From NCBI RefSeq assembly GCF_018967845.1, contig NZ_JAHLZZ010000001.1:992001-1056000 (forward strand): a stretch of 64,000 bases of DNA. The letters run 5' to 3'. This document shows, piece after piece, positions 54,306 through 64,000 of this stretch; within the stretch, counting starts at the first letter, position 1, and each line of letters opens with the position of its first letter. A model generated the notes under the pieces. The model saw only the letters and a program-made list of their open reading frames with translations. It was not told the DNA's origin and searched no databases. Source of the DNA: Hymenobacter siberiensis (GTDB lineage: Bacteria; Bacteroidota; Bacteroidia; Cytophagales; Hymenobacteraceae). The position numbers were made by a program, and so were the translations under genes.

Positions 54306-55199
54306 ATGATTGATTTGCCCGTTATCCAGCCCGAAACGGCTGCTCCTGCCCGCCCCCGCAAGCCCGACTGGCTGCGCGTGAAGCTGCCCGTGGGCGAAGA
54401 ATACGCCGCCGTGCGCCGCCTCGTCGACGAGCATAAGCTGCACACCATCTGCGAGAGCGGCAACTGCCCCAACATGGGCGAGTGCTGGGGGGCCGGCACC
54501 GCCACGTTCATGATTCTGGGCAACATCTGTACCCGTTCGTGCTCGTTTTGCGCCGTGGCCACCGGCCGCCCCACCGAGTACGACCTCGACGAGCCCCGCC
54601 GCGTAGCCGAAGCCATTTCGCTGATGAAGGTGAAGCACGCCGTGCTCACCAGCGTGAACCGCGACGAGCTGAAGGACCGCGGTGCCAGCGTGTGGCGCGA
54701 AACCGTGGTGCTCACCAAGCAGCTCTCGCCCACCACCACCATCGAAACCCTGATTCCGGACGTGAAAGCCAACTGGGACGCGCTCGACGTAATGATTTCG
54801 GGGGGCCAGGAAGTGATTTCGCACAACGTCGAAACCGTGGGCAGCCTCTACCGCCTCGTGCGCCCCCAGGCCCGCTACGACCGCAGCCTGGAGCAAATCC
54901 GCCGCACCAAGGCCGCCGGCCACCGCACCAAATCCGGCATCATGCTGGGCCTGGGTGAGAAGCCCGACGAGCTGTACCAAGCCATGGACGACCTCGTGGC
55001 CAATGGCCTCGACATTCTCACCCTCGGCCAGTACCTGCAGCCCACGAAGCGCCACCTCGAAGTAGCCGAGTTCATCACCCCCGACCAATTTGCTCACTAC
55101 AAGGAAGAAGGCCTGCGCCGTGGCCTGAAATACGTGGAGAGCGGCCCGCTGGTGCGCAGCTCCTACCACGCCGAGCGCCATGTTAACGTGCCGATTTAA
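54306..55199 (+). CDS. lipA: Lipoyl synthase
   Basis: 297 residues. Inserts two sulfurs into the octanoyl chain on E2 or GcvH. Both cluster motifs are present: the auxiliary one in [14 protein letters not shown] (CxxxxCxxxxxC, about 51-64) and the radical-SAM one in [15 protein letters not shown] (CxxxCxxC). Family words are [57 protein letters not shown] and the SER-like end [14 protein letters not shown]. The -7 box is 68 bases upstream. It serves the glycine cleavage system and 2-oxoacid dehydrogenases, of which gcvP and E1 lie nearby. Confidence 0.96.
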   Translation: MIDLPVIQPETAAPARPRKPDWLRVKLPVGEEYAAVRRLVDEHKLHTICESGNCPNMGECWGAGTATFMILGNICTRSCSFCAVATGRPTEYDLDEPRRVAEAISLMKVKHAVLTSVNRDELKDRGASVWRETVVLTKQLSPTTTIETLIPDVKANWDALDVMISGGQEVISHNVETVGSLYRLVRPQARYDRSLEQIRRTKAAGHRTKSGIMLGLGEKPDELYQAMDDLVANGLDILTLGQYLQPTKRHLEVAEFITPDQFAHYKEEGLRRGLKYVESGPLVRSSYHAERHVNVPI

Positions 55200-55218
55200 A
55201 CTTATTTCTCCCCTCACC

Positions 55219-55410
55219 ATGGAAGCAACGTTGAAATAGAGAGCGCATCAGTTGCTGGAGCAACTGCCCGCCAGTGCCACTTTTGAGGACTTAATGCACG
55301 AGCTGTACGAGTTGCGCTCTATCGAGCGGGGCTTGGCCGATGCTGAAGCTGGACGACTGACTTCGCATGATGAAGCGCGGCGCATTGTTCTTCAGGGTAT
55401 TAAGAAATAG
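55219..55410 (+). pseudogene. Antitoxin of a ParE/RelE-type pair, disrupted by an amber codon
   Basis: 63 codons. The reading ATG at 55219 gives MEATLK, a TAG at 55237-55239, then RAHQLLEQLPASATFEDLMH and ELYELRSIERGLADAEAGRL and a basic end. It resembles small antitoxins of Bacteroidota and cyanobacteria (LLEQLPxxxTWDDLMYxLY-like); the stop replaces what is often a glutamate codon. Translation could restart at a later codon (TTG 55251 or ATG 55291), but the normal N-terminus would be lost. It runs directly into the toxin remnant. Confidence 0.75.
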
Positions 55411-55688
55411 TGAGCGTTATTCACTGGACTGATGAGGCCCTCGACCAAGCCTTGAAAATCCGGGAATATCTGTCAGTTACTTCTGCCGAGTATGCAGTTC
55501 AGGTAGTAGACACCTGATTCTCTCGCATCGACCAGCTGGTTGCTTTCCCGTTTAGCGGCCCGTTGTATGCCAAGGCAGGCCTTCCACAAATCAGATAATT
55601 ATTGGTGAGGCCTTATAGAGTAATTTATGAGGTTACTGACCGCCAGATAAGAATTTTGGCCGTATTTAATCAGCGTCAGCAAGGATAG
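55410..55688 (+). pseudogene. ParE/RelE-type toxin remnant with two in-frame stops
   Basis: GTG at 55410 shares a base with the antitoxin stop codon. In one constant frame it reads MSVIHWTDEALDQALKIREY and so on, with TGA at 55515-55517 and TAA at 55596-55598, ending with VRPYRVIYEVTDRQIRILAV and FNQRQQG, the ParE/RelE signature (YRVIYEVxxxxIxILAVxxxR). The TAA is one G-to-T step from GAA, giving IRELLV, the usual motif. Three point nonsense mutations across the pair with no frameshift suggest real decay. Confidence 0.85.
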
Positions 55689-55730
55689 ACAACAAAAAGC
55701 CCGCTCAAATTGAGCGGGCTTTCTGTTGTC
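55689..55730. terminator. Terminator
   Basis: ACAACAAAAAGCCCGCTCAA pairs with TTGAGCGGGCTTTCTGTTGT, with a tight loop. It lies between the toxin remnant and the DUF4136 lipoprotein gene, which converge. Confidence 0.88.
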
Positions 55731-55746
55731 GAATAGCAAGCGGCTG

Positions 55747-56352
55747 TTAGCGGCGGGCGTTGTTGTCCTGCGGCGGGTAGGTGCTCAGAATGCCGTTTAC
55801 GATGCGGTGGGTTTCCACTTCGTCAATGGTGTTCTGGTTCACCTGGGCCTGGCCGGTGCCGCGCCACGCCAGCTCCTTGCGCTTAGCATCGATGATGTCA
55901 ATGACCACGGTACCTGCCTTGTACTGCGTCACGGACGAGTAACCACGGTAGCCCCCGAAGCCGCCATAGCCGTAGCCGTAGGGGTAGCCCAAGCCACCGT
56001 AGCCGGGCGAAACCTGCTGCTTTTCCTCCACGCGGGCACTGTAGGCCACGTAGATGTCGGGCGCGGTGGTTACTTCGGTGAGGCCCTTCTGGGTCATTTC
56101 CGATGCTACCGAGGCACGCATGCGCTTATCGAGGAACGATTCGTAGCCCTTGGCCGGGCCGCCCTCGGCATCCTTGGGCTGCTGCGGGTACCAGGACCAG
56201 GTTTTGAAAGCCCGGAAATTTACGGCGTGGTCAAAATCATTAGTTACACCTACGCGGGAGGCCGTGGTGCAACCGCTGGGACCCAGTAACAATACTAAGC
56301 TGGCGGCAACCATGGCCACCGGATGGACCAGGAAACGGGTGATGCGGTTCAT
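55747..56352 (-). CDS. DUF4136 family lipoprotein
   Basis: 201 residues. Lipoprotein signal MNRITRFLVHPVAMVAASLV ... LGPSGC (cysteine at residue 28). The DUF4136 domain begins VGVTNDFDHAVNFRAFKTWS and has the typical WYPQQP, a basic KGYESFLDKRMRASVASEM, DIYVAYSARVEEKQ, a Gly/Tyr-rich loop (GYPYGYGYGGFGGYRGYSS), and VVIDIIDAKRKELAWRGTGQ. It faces the periplasm or outer membrane. Function unknown. No clear -7 box upstream. Confidence 0.87.
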   Translation of the reverse strand: MNRITRFLVHPVAMVAASLVLLLGPSGCTTASRVGVTNDFDHAVNFRAFKTWSWYPQQPKDAEGGPAKGYESFLDKRMRASVASEMTQKGLTEVTTAPDIYVAYSARVEEKQQVSPGYGGLGYPYGYGYGGFGGYRGYSSVTQYKAGTVVIDIIDAKRKELAWRGTGQAQVNQNTIDEVETHRIVNGILSTYPPQDNNARR

Positions 56353-56583
56353 AAAAAGGAAGAATGAATACGGATGGATTTGAGCCCCTAAAAAGTGGTC
56401 AATCAGGATGAATGGGCAGTTTTTGGCAGCTATGATAATAACGAAAAAGAGGGGTGCAGTGTTCCATTTTCAGGGGGCTGGGCCGGATATTAAGCGAGTG
56501 TAAATAAGAAGACAAAATATTGACATCACGCGAATTTGTCCTACCTTACCTCCAAAATCCTCATCCTTGCTTTTTCCTTGTTG

Positions 56584-56913
56584 ATGAAAAGAACTGCCCT
56601 ACTCTTTTTGGTTGTTTCCAGTCTGCTTGCTGCCTGCACCTCCACCCGCGACGAAATGGGCAAGGCGGCGGTCGACCGTACCCCCATAGTGCATAACACT
56701 ATTGTGGACTGCCCGGTATACGATGGCATGAAAAAGACGTCCACTGTGCTGGCCCAGACCACCAGTGGCAATGAAGTACAGGTGACGGATACCATCAATG
56801 CCTATTTCGTGCGCGTCCGGCTCGAAAAGGATGGCCAGACCAAAGTGGGCTACATGGACCGCCGCTGCTTCGGCGAGCGAGGCAACGAGCGGGGTAATCG
56901 TAAGATGAAGTAA
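56584..56913 (+). CDS. Small SH3-like lipoprotein
   Basis: 109 residues. Lipoprotein signal with cysteine at residue 18 (LLAAC). The mature part reads VYDGMKKTSTVLAQTTSGNE, VQVTDTINAYFVRVRLEKDG and KVGYMDRRCFG, resembling a bacterial SH3-like domain that often binds cell wall, ending in a basic RGNERGNRKMK. ATG at 56584. It is followed directly by a strong palindromic terminator. Exact function unknown. Confidence 0.72.
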   Translation: MKRTALLFLVVSSLLAACTSTRDEMGKAAVDRTPIVHNTIVDCPVYDGMKKTSTVLAQTTSGNEVQVTDTINAYFVRVRLEKDGQTKVGYMDRRCFGERGNERGNRKMK

Positions 56914-56915
56914 AT

Positions 56916-56985
56916 GAGTTAAAAGTTAGGAGTTAAAAAGCCCGTCTGAATCGTCAGACGGGCTTTTTAACTCCTAACTTTTAAC

Positions 56986-56987
<2 letters not shown>
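56916..56987. terminator. Perfect 34-bp palindrome, terminator (family G)
   Basis: Arms 56916-56949 and 56954-56987 are exact inverted copies (GAGTTAAAAGTTAGGAGTTA and onward, with an inner AAAAAGCCCGTCTGA) and a four-base loop. Convergent genes end on both sides; the stop codon of gcvP (TGA, complement of 56986-56988) overlaps its right end. Confidence 0.92.
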
Positions 56988-59904
<2,917 letters not shown>

Positions 59905-59969
59905 AATGAGGGGAATAGATTGGTGGATAGCCGGTTAGGCGGGTGGGATTACAGAGTTTGATTCCGTAA

Positions 59970-60021
59970 CAAAGGTACGCCCGAAACGTCCCGGCGAACT
60001 GTGGGTAAATCTGTAATTTTG
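59970..60021. promoter_or_regulatory. Divergent -7 boxes between gcvP and the dehydrogenase gene
   Basis: TACCTTTG on the minus strand at 59970-59977 (for gcvP) and TAATTTTG on the plus strand at 60014-60021 (for the gene at 60186). The right-hand transcript would carry the palindrome at 60045-60142 in its leader. Confidence 0.55.
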
Positions 60022-60044
60022 GCTGTCTTATAGCAATGAAGACC

Positions 60045-60142
60045 GTCATGCAGAGCGCAGCGAAGCATCTTTACCGCTCAATGCAATTTAATTAACAGGT
60101 TTACTTCCTGCGGTAAAGATGCTTCGCTGCGCTCTGCATGAC
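60045..60142. repeat. Dispersed palindrome, family B, 33-bp perfect arms, in a leader
   Basis: Arms 60045-60077 and 60110-60142 are exact inverted copies (GTCATGCAGAGCGCAGCGAA and onward) with a 32-base loop. It lies between the promoter candidate at 60014 and the ATG at 60186, so it would be transcribed in the 5' leader. Confidence 0.88.
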
Positions 60143-60185
60143 AGCCTACATCTCTTGCCTCACCCAATTCCCACCACTCCCACCC

Positions 60186-61409
60186 ATGTCCCTCACCATC
60201 GGCCTCATCCGCGAAGGCAAAACCCCGCCCGATAAGCGCGTGCCCCTCACCCCCAAGAAATGCGGGGAAGCGCTGTCGGCCTTTCCCGGCCTGCGCATCG
60301 TGGTGCAGAGCAGCGCCATCCGTAGCTACACCGACCAGGAATACCGCGACCTCGACCTGGAAGTGCGCGACGATATTTCGGACTGCGATGTGCTGATGGG
60401 CGTGAAGGAGGTGCCCAACGACCAGCTTATTCCGAATAAAACATACCTCTTTTTCTCGCACACCGTGAAGAAGCAGCCGGCCAACCGCAAGCTGCTGCAG
60501 GCCGTGCTCGAAAAGAATATTACCCTGATTGACTACGAGCGGCTGACCAACGCCCAGGGTGAGCGCATTGTGGCCTTTGGGCGCTACGCCGGCATCGTGG
60601 GGGCCTATAATGGCCTGCTCACCTACGGCCGAAAGCACAGCCTCTATAACCTGAAGCCTGCCCACCAATGCGTGGACATGGACGACATGCAGGAGGAATT
60701 TTTTAAGGTGAAGAAGCTGCCCCCCATTAAGATGGCCGTGACCGGCTCGGGCCGCGTGGCGCAGGGCGCGCTGGAAGTGCTCGACCGCATGGGCATCCGG
60801 CGGGTGAGCGTGTACGATTATCTGTACCTCAATTTCAACGAGCCGGTGTACACGCAGCTGCGCAGCTCCGACTACAACCGCCGCCGCGACGGCCGCGTGT
60901 GGGACACCTCCGATTTCCACCAGCACCCCGAGGAGTACGAGTCTACGTTCGGCAACTTCCTGCCCGTGACCGACCTGCTCATTGCCTGCGCCTACTGGCA
61001 CCCGGCCGCCCCGCTGCTCTTCAGCGAAGCCGATACCCGGCGGCCCGATTTCCGCATCAATACCATTGCCGACGTGACCTGCGACGTGAACGGCTCGGTG
61101 CCCACCACCAAGCGTAGCAGCATCATCGCCGACCCGGCCTTCGACTACAACCCCGTCACCGGCGAGCTGGAACCGGCCTACTCCCGCCTGGAAAATATCA
61201 CCGAGATGGCCGTGGACAACCTGCCCTGCGAGCTGCCCCGCAACGCCAGCCGCGACTTCGGCCGCCAGCTCATCGACATGGTGCTGCCCCACCTGCTGGG
61301 CAACGATGCCGAGGGCGTGATTGCCCGCGCCACCATCGCCAAAGGCGGCCAGCTGACGGAGCCGTACCAATACCTGCGCGACTACATGGCCGAGCCCGTG
61401 CGGGCCTAG
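60186..61409 (+). CDS. Saccharopine dehydrogenase-like (AlaDH/PNT superfamily) oxidoreductase
   Basis: 407 residues. N-terminal AlaDH/PNT-like domain (TIGLIREGKTPPDKRVPLTP, then CDVLMGVKEVP and YLFFSHTVKKQPANRKLLQ, with histidine and lysine at the substrate site), then a Rossmann domain with VTGSGRVAQGALEVLDRMG (about residues 186-204), INTIADVTCDVNGSVPTT, and C-terminal conserved helices. The order resembles fungal lysine-forming saccharopine dehydrogenases; an alanine dehydrogenase role is also possible. The ATG at 60186 fits the family's MxLTIGLIREGK start. Its leader would hold a palindrome. Confidence 0.75.
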   Translation: MSLTIGLIREGKTPPDKRVPLTPKKCGEALSAFPGLRIVVQSSAIRSYTDQEYRDLDLEVRDDISDCDVLMGVKEVPNDQLIPNKTYLFFSHTVKKQPANRKLLQAVLEKNITLIDYERLTNAQGERIVAFGRYAGIVGAYNGLLTYGRKHSLYNLKPAHQCVDMDDMQEEFFKVKKLPPIKMAVTGSGRVAQGALEVLDRMGIRRVSVYDYLYLNFNEPVYTQLRSSDYNRRRDGRVWDTSDFHQHPEEYESTFGNFLPVTDLLIACAYWHPAAPLLFSEADTRRPDFRINTIADVTCDVNGSVPTTKRSSIIADPAFDYNPVTGELEPAYSRLENITEMAVDNLPCELPRNASRDFGRQLIDMVLPHLLGNDAEGVIARATIAKGGQLTEPYQYLRDYMAEPVRA

Positions 61410-61412
61410 CCG

Positions 61413-62232
61413 CTACACGCTCCGCAGCATGGGATAGCGGGCCTGTACCAGCGAATTGAGGCCGTAGGCAATGAGGCCGGCGCAGTGGCCAGAAAGTCGA
61501 AGGCCTCATCGGTGCTGCCCACTGCGCCGGCCCGCGACTGCTGCCCCGCCTGCACAAAGAAATAGCCGATGATGCCCACCACAATGCCCCGGGCCGTGAC
61601 GCCCACCTGCGCGGCCCGGAATACGAGGCGGTGCTCGGCGGCCGAAAGTTGGCGGGCACTTACATCCGACTGCAGCTGCCCCGAAAAGGCGCGGTACCCC
61701 TGGTACAAGCCGATGAAGATGGTGACCACACCCCCCACAATCAGGAGCCAGTCGCCCCCAGGCCAGCTCAGCACCTCGGTGGCCAGTGTTTTCGTGGCAT
61801 CGGTGCCTGCGTCGGCGTGGCCCTGAAGGGCGAGCCTGGCGGCGTAGATAGCCAGGCCGCTATAGAAAAGCCCGCTGCACACATACCAGAACCGAAAGCT
61901 CAGCCCTTTCAGGCTGGTGCCTTTGCCCTCGGTATCGAGCAGCGCCTGCGCGAAGCGCCACAGAATGTAGCCGAGCAGGCCCAGCGCAATCAGGCCCAGC
62001 AGCACGCTGCCGCCGGGCACCTGCTGCAGGTGCTGCAGGTGCTGCAGGTGCTGCATGGCTTCCTGCTTGTCGGCACGGGCCCCGCGCCGCATCCCCATAG
62101 CAGCCAGGAGCCCAGCACGCCCATGAGCACATACACCACGCCAATGGCGGCAAAGCCGAGCTTCGCCAGCGCTTTAATGCCGGACGAAGGCAGGGGAGGA
62201 ATAGTGGTAAGCAGCTTATCGGTGGCAGACAT
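61413..62232 (-). pseudogene. DUF1206 membrane protein gene, broken by two frameshifts
   Basis: From the ATG at 62232 the frame reads SGIKALAKLGFAAIGVVYVL and GVLG, then loses phase near 62110 (one base short of GGN CTC CTG). A second frame continues MRRGARADKQEAMQHLQHLQ ... VLLGLIALGLLGYILWRFAQ and so on, but turns off-family near 61480 at FDFLAT, where the expected GPWLLG... segment is missing; the third frame then ends GLIAYGLNSLVQARYPMLRS. Six-helix DUF1206 proteins show these same segments in one chain, so at least two frameshifts (and a small deletion) are present. It could be a sequencing artefact. Confidence 0.75.
62022..62057. repeat. 9-bp tandem repeat in the DUF1206 remnant
   Basis: Three exact copies of TGCTGCAGG plus a fourth with one changed base, encoding QHL repeats on the minus strand (QHLQHLQHLQ). 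It lies next to the first frameshift. Confidence 0.85.
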
Positions 62233-62314
62233 AACAACGGCAGAAGGCAAAATACTGCATTTCCTTACGCAGCAATCCGGCGCAAAGGTTGAGGCAGTGC
62301 CATGCGGATAGATG

Positions 62315-62352
62315 CAAAAAAGCCCCTTCTGCTGCCAGAAGGGGCTTTTTTT
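62315..62352. terminator. Two-way terminator
   Basis: AAAAAAGCCCCTTCTG pairs with CAGAAGGGGCTTTTTT, four-base loop. It lies upstream of the DUF1206 remnant and downstream of the CsbD gene on the minus strand. Confidence 0.88.
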
Positions 62353-62412
62353 ATTAATGAAACAAGGCGGTGGAATTGGGAAGGCGCGTTATTTCATCGG
62401 GGAAAAGTCAAT

Positions 62413-62847
62413 TTAGAACGTGCGCTGGAACCAACCTTTGATGTCGTCGATGGTGTGGCCCGTTTTCTCCTGCAGGCGGCCGTACCACTCGTCCTGCTTG
62501 CCGTCTTCGTAGTCGAGGTCGTTGTCGGTGAGGTTGCCCCACTTCTGCTTGGCCTGGCCTTTAATCTGGTTCCAGTCGCCGCGAGCTTTCAGCTCAGTGC
62601 TGTTGCCGGTGGCGGCAGCGCTGGCATCGTTGGTGGTGTTGCTGAACCAGTTTTTAATATCACCAATGGTTTCGCCGGTTTTTTCCTGCAGGCGGCCGAA
62701 CCATTCGTCCTGCTTGCCTTCGCTGTAAGTCAGGTCGTCGTCGGTCAGGTTGCCCCATTTCTGCTTGGCGGCACCTTTCAGTTGGTTCCAGTTGCCGCGG
62801 CCTTGCAGCTCAGTATTGTCACCGATTTTATTGTTGTTAACGTCCAT
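62413..62847 (-). CDS. CsbD-family protein with two tandem domains
   Basis: 144 residues, about twice the usual size of CsbD stress proteins. Two copies of the domain are visible: NWNQLKGAAKQKWGNLTDDD (about residues 19-38) with DEWFGRLQEKTGETIGDIKN, then DWNQIKGQAKQKWGNLTDND (about 90-109) with DEWYGRLQEKTGHTIDDIKG. A linker rich in Asn, Thr and Ala joins them. It is soluble and probably general-stress related; no partner is known. A terminator follows 60 bases downstream (62315-62352). Confidence 0.9.
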   Translation of the reverse strand: MDVNNNKIGDNTELQGRGNWNQLKGAAKQKWGNLTDDDLTYSEGKQDEWFGRLQEKTGETIGDIKNWFSNTTNDASAAATGNSTELKARGDWNQIKGQAKQKWGNLTDNDLDYEDGKQDEWYGRLQEKTGHTIDDIKGWFQRTF

Positions 62848-63015
62848 GATTGAAAGGGAAGTATAATTAGAAAGAAATGAGGGTGGGAGGGGAAGCAGTT
62901 ACGAGCTTTGTACGCAAGGCATTTGGGGCGCGTTGAGGACGCGGGACGAATGCCAGAATCTTACACCCCCATTGCTGCGCATCCGTAGCCCGGGCCGGTC
63001 ACATTGCGGCAGCTG

Positions 63016-63654
63016 CTATAAATTGCCCGCTACGAGGCTGCCCAGAAGCACTATCCACAGGCCCGCGCCCACGCTGTAGCCGCCCCAGGCCCGGCCGCGC
63101 TTGCGGTGCTGGGCCTCTTCGCGGTAAGCGTGGCTGTAGGCAGGGTCGGCCAGCAACCCGGGGTCGGGAGCCTTCAGGTTGGCCGCCGCTATGGCGTGAG
63201 GCGCCATGATAGCCGGGGCCATCACGCCCAGAAACAGCCCCCCGTAGAGCGTAGCAGCCAGCGAACCCCAAAACGGGCCGCCGCTCGTGTAGCTACGGGC
63301 CGCATCCTGGCGGCCTTTGGTGCGGCGCTGGGCATCGCTCAGGCCCGGTAGAAGGTCGGACGTCAGCGGCTTTTCGGTTGCAGGGGCCGGGTGGAGCACC
63401 TCGCGGGTACCATTGGCGTAGCGTACCAGAAACACGTCGGCCGTAGCCAGGCGCAAGGTGTCGGTGCCAGCGGGGGGCAGGTAAGTCAGGGCCAGGGGCG
63501 AGATGGTGAGCACCCGGCCCGGTACTTCGCTGCCATCGGCACATAGGATAACATCCGTAGTTCCGGCTGCCTGCGCACGGGCTTGGCCCACCCCGGCCAG
63601 GAGCAGCAGGAGCAGCAAATGCCACAGGGCTGTAGGTTTGGCAATGGTGCGCAT
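63016..63654 (-). CDS. Exported protein of unknown function
   Basis: 212 residues. The signal peptide ends at ARAQA (about residue 29). Then a beta-rich part (TDVILCADGSEVPGRVLTIS, ALTYLPPAGTDTLRLATADV), resembling a small repeat of the sort in surface-response proteins, a basic linker, and two hydrophobic helices (LAATLYGGLFLGVMAPAIM, YSVGAGLWIVLLGSLVA) near the C-terminus. No family recognised. The start ATG at 63654 lies three bases from the stop of the next gene, so the two are likely in one operon. Confidence 0.65.
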   Translation of the reverse strand: MRTIAKPTALWHLLLLLLLAGVGQARAQAAGTTDVILCADGSEVPGRVLTISPLALTYLPPAGTDTLRLATADVFLVRYANGTREVLHPAPATEKPLTSDLLPGLSDAQRRTKGRQDAARSYTSGGPFWGSLAATLYGGLFLGVMAPAIMAPHAIAAANLKAPDPGLLADPAYSHAYREEAQHRKRGRAWGGYSVGAGLWIVLLGSLVAGNL

Positions 63655-63657
63655 GGC

Positions 63658-64000
63658 CTAGCGATGGCGGCCGTTGAAGCCAAGCATCAGGCTGACGCGG
63701 GTGCCGCCATTGCCCGGCACCACGGCCACGTTCACGGGGAAATTGATGCCATTGGAGCGAAACGAGGTGCCCATGGCCAGTACCAGGTTGGCCCCCAGAG
63801 GCGTTAGGTTGGGGCCCACGCCGAACTCGAAGCCCTTGGCCCCGCGCATGCCCAGCAGGCCGCTCACGCTGGGCAGAAACTTGCCCTGCTCCAGCCCGCC
63901 CACCAGCGGCACGAATTCTACCAGGCCGCTCACGCCGTTGGGCAGTCGAAACAGGCGGCTCTCGAACTGCCAGCCAAACTGCGTCAGGAAGGGGTTGAGG
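63658..64000 (-). CDS. Outer-membrane beta-barrel protein (partial, C-terminal end)
   Basis: 114 residues within the window; the N-terminus lies beyond base 64000. Short beta strands with Gly and aromatic residues (FESRLFRLPNGVSGLVEFVP, GFEFGVGPNLTPLGANLVLA, INFPVNVAVVPGNGGTRVSL) and a C-terminal segment ending MLGFNGRHR fit an outer-membrane barrel. It is likely in one operon with the exported protein that starts three bases after its stop. Confidence 0.65.
   Translation of the reverse strand, partial: LNPFLTQFGWQFESRLFRLPNGVSGLVEFVPLVGGLEQGKFLPSVSGLLGMRGAKGFEFGVGPNLTPLGANLVLAMGTSFRSNGINFPVNVAVVPGNGGTRVSLMLGFNGRHR

Noticed and set aside
55219..55688. Stop-codon recoding (selenocysteine or amber reassignment) to explain the stops in the toxin-antitoxin pair
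   Set aside because: All three different stop codons occur, no SECIS-like structure is evident, and other genes use TAG and TGA as normal stops.

Overview
The window reads as chromosome of a high-GC member of the Bacteroidota, most likely Hymenobacter or a close relative in the Cytophagales. This rests on type IX secretion C-terminal domains, Bacteroidota-type promoters (TAnnTTTG) with no obvious Shine-Dalgarno sites, bacillithiol genes (bshC, ytxJ), a BT_3928-family membrane protein, a single-chain E1 alpha/beta dehydrogenase, an SDR-type threonine dehydrogenase, and no long AT-rich or phage-like stretch. Species and genus are inference. I saw no rRNA, tRNA, CRISPR array or complete insertion sequence.

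Layout. 1-4.5 kb: end of a peptide ABC permease, BT_3928-family protein, DUF1599 protein, folP and cdaA. 4.8-14.8 kb: a 1466-residue secreted beta-helix protein, kbl, a patatin-like lipase, SDR-type tdh and a second type IX cargo with SBBP repeats. 15-20.8 kb: TerC-like protein, alpha/beta hydrolase, DUF3891 protein, a lipoprotein, a YihY protein and an outer-membrane barrel. 20.9-29 kb: rlmN, then a TPP riboswitch leading thiS-thiC-thiD-thiE-thiG-thiH, met head-on by a TenI-like gene and a thioesterase. 29-35.3 kb: mnmD, a LytTR regulator with a sensor kinase broken by an amber codon, a GEAHG-motif protein, and a DUF2157/GDYXXLXY membrane pair. 35.4-41.3 kb: tonB-like gene, 5-formyl-THF cyclo-ligase, bshC, rimO, pheS. 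41.4-43.8 kb: four consecutive small exported basic proteins that share an APGxP core, which I do not recognise. 43.9-56.9 kb: M16 peptidase, hybrid sensor kinase and LytTR regulator, fused E1, small envelope proteins, ytxJ, OsmC, lipA, a decayed toxin-antitoxin pair and two lipoproteins. 57-64 kb: gcvP, a saccharopine-dehydrogenase-like enzyme, a frameshifted DUF1206 gene, a two-domain CsbD protein and envelope proteins.

How the genes fit together. The thi operon makes the TPP used by the E1 enzyme. LipA makes the lipoyl group used by 2-oxoacid dehydrogenases and by the glycine cleavage system to which GcvP belongs. Tdh and Kbl turn threonine into glycine, the GcvP substrate. FolP and the 5-formyl-THF cyclo-ligase feed the folate pool on which glycine cleavage depends. 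BshC and YtxJ belong to the bacillithiol redox system.

The most striking non-genic feature is a set of long near-perfect palindromes of several sequence families, about 17 in 64 kb. They sit between genes, inside operons, at gene ends where they supply the stop codon, and once inside a reading frame as a protein linker.
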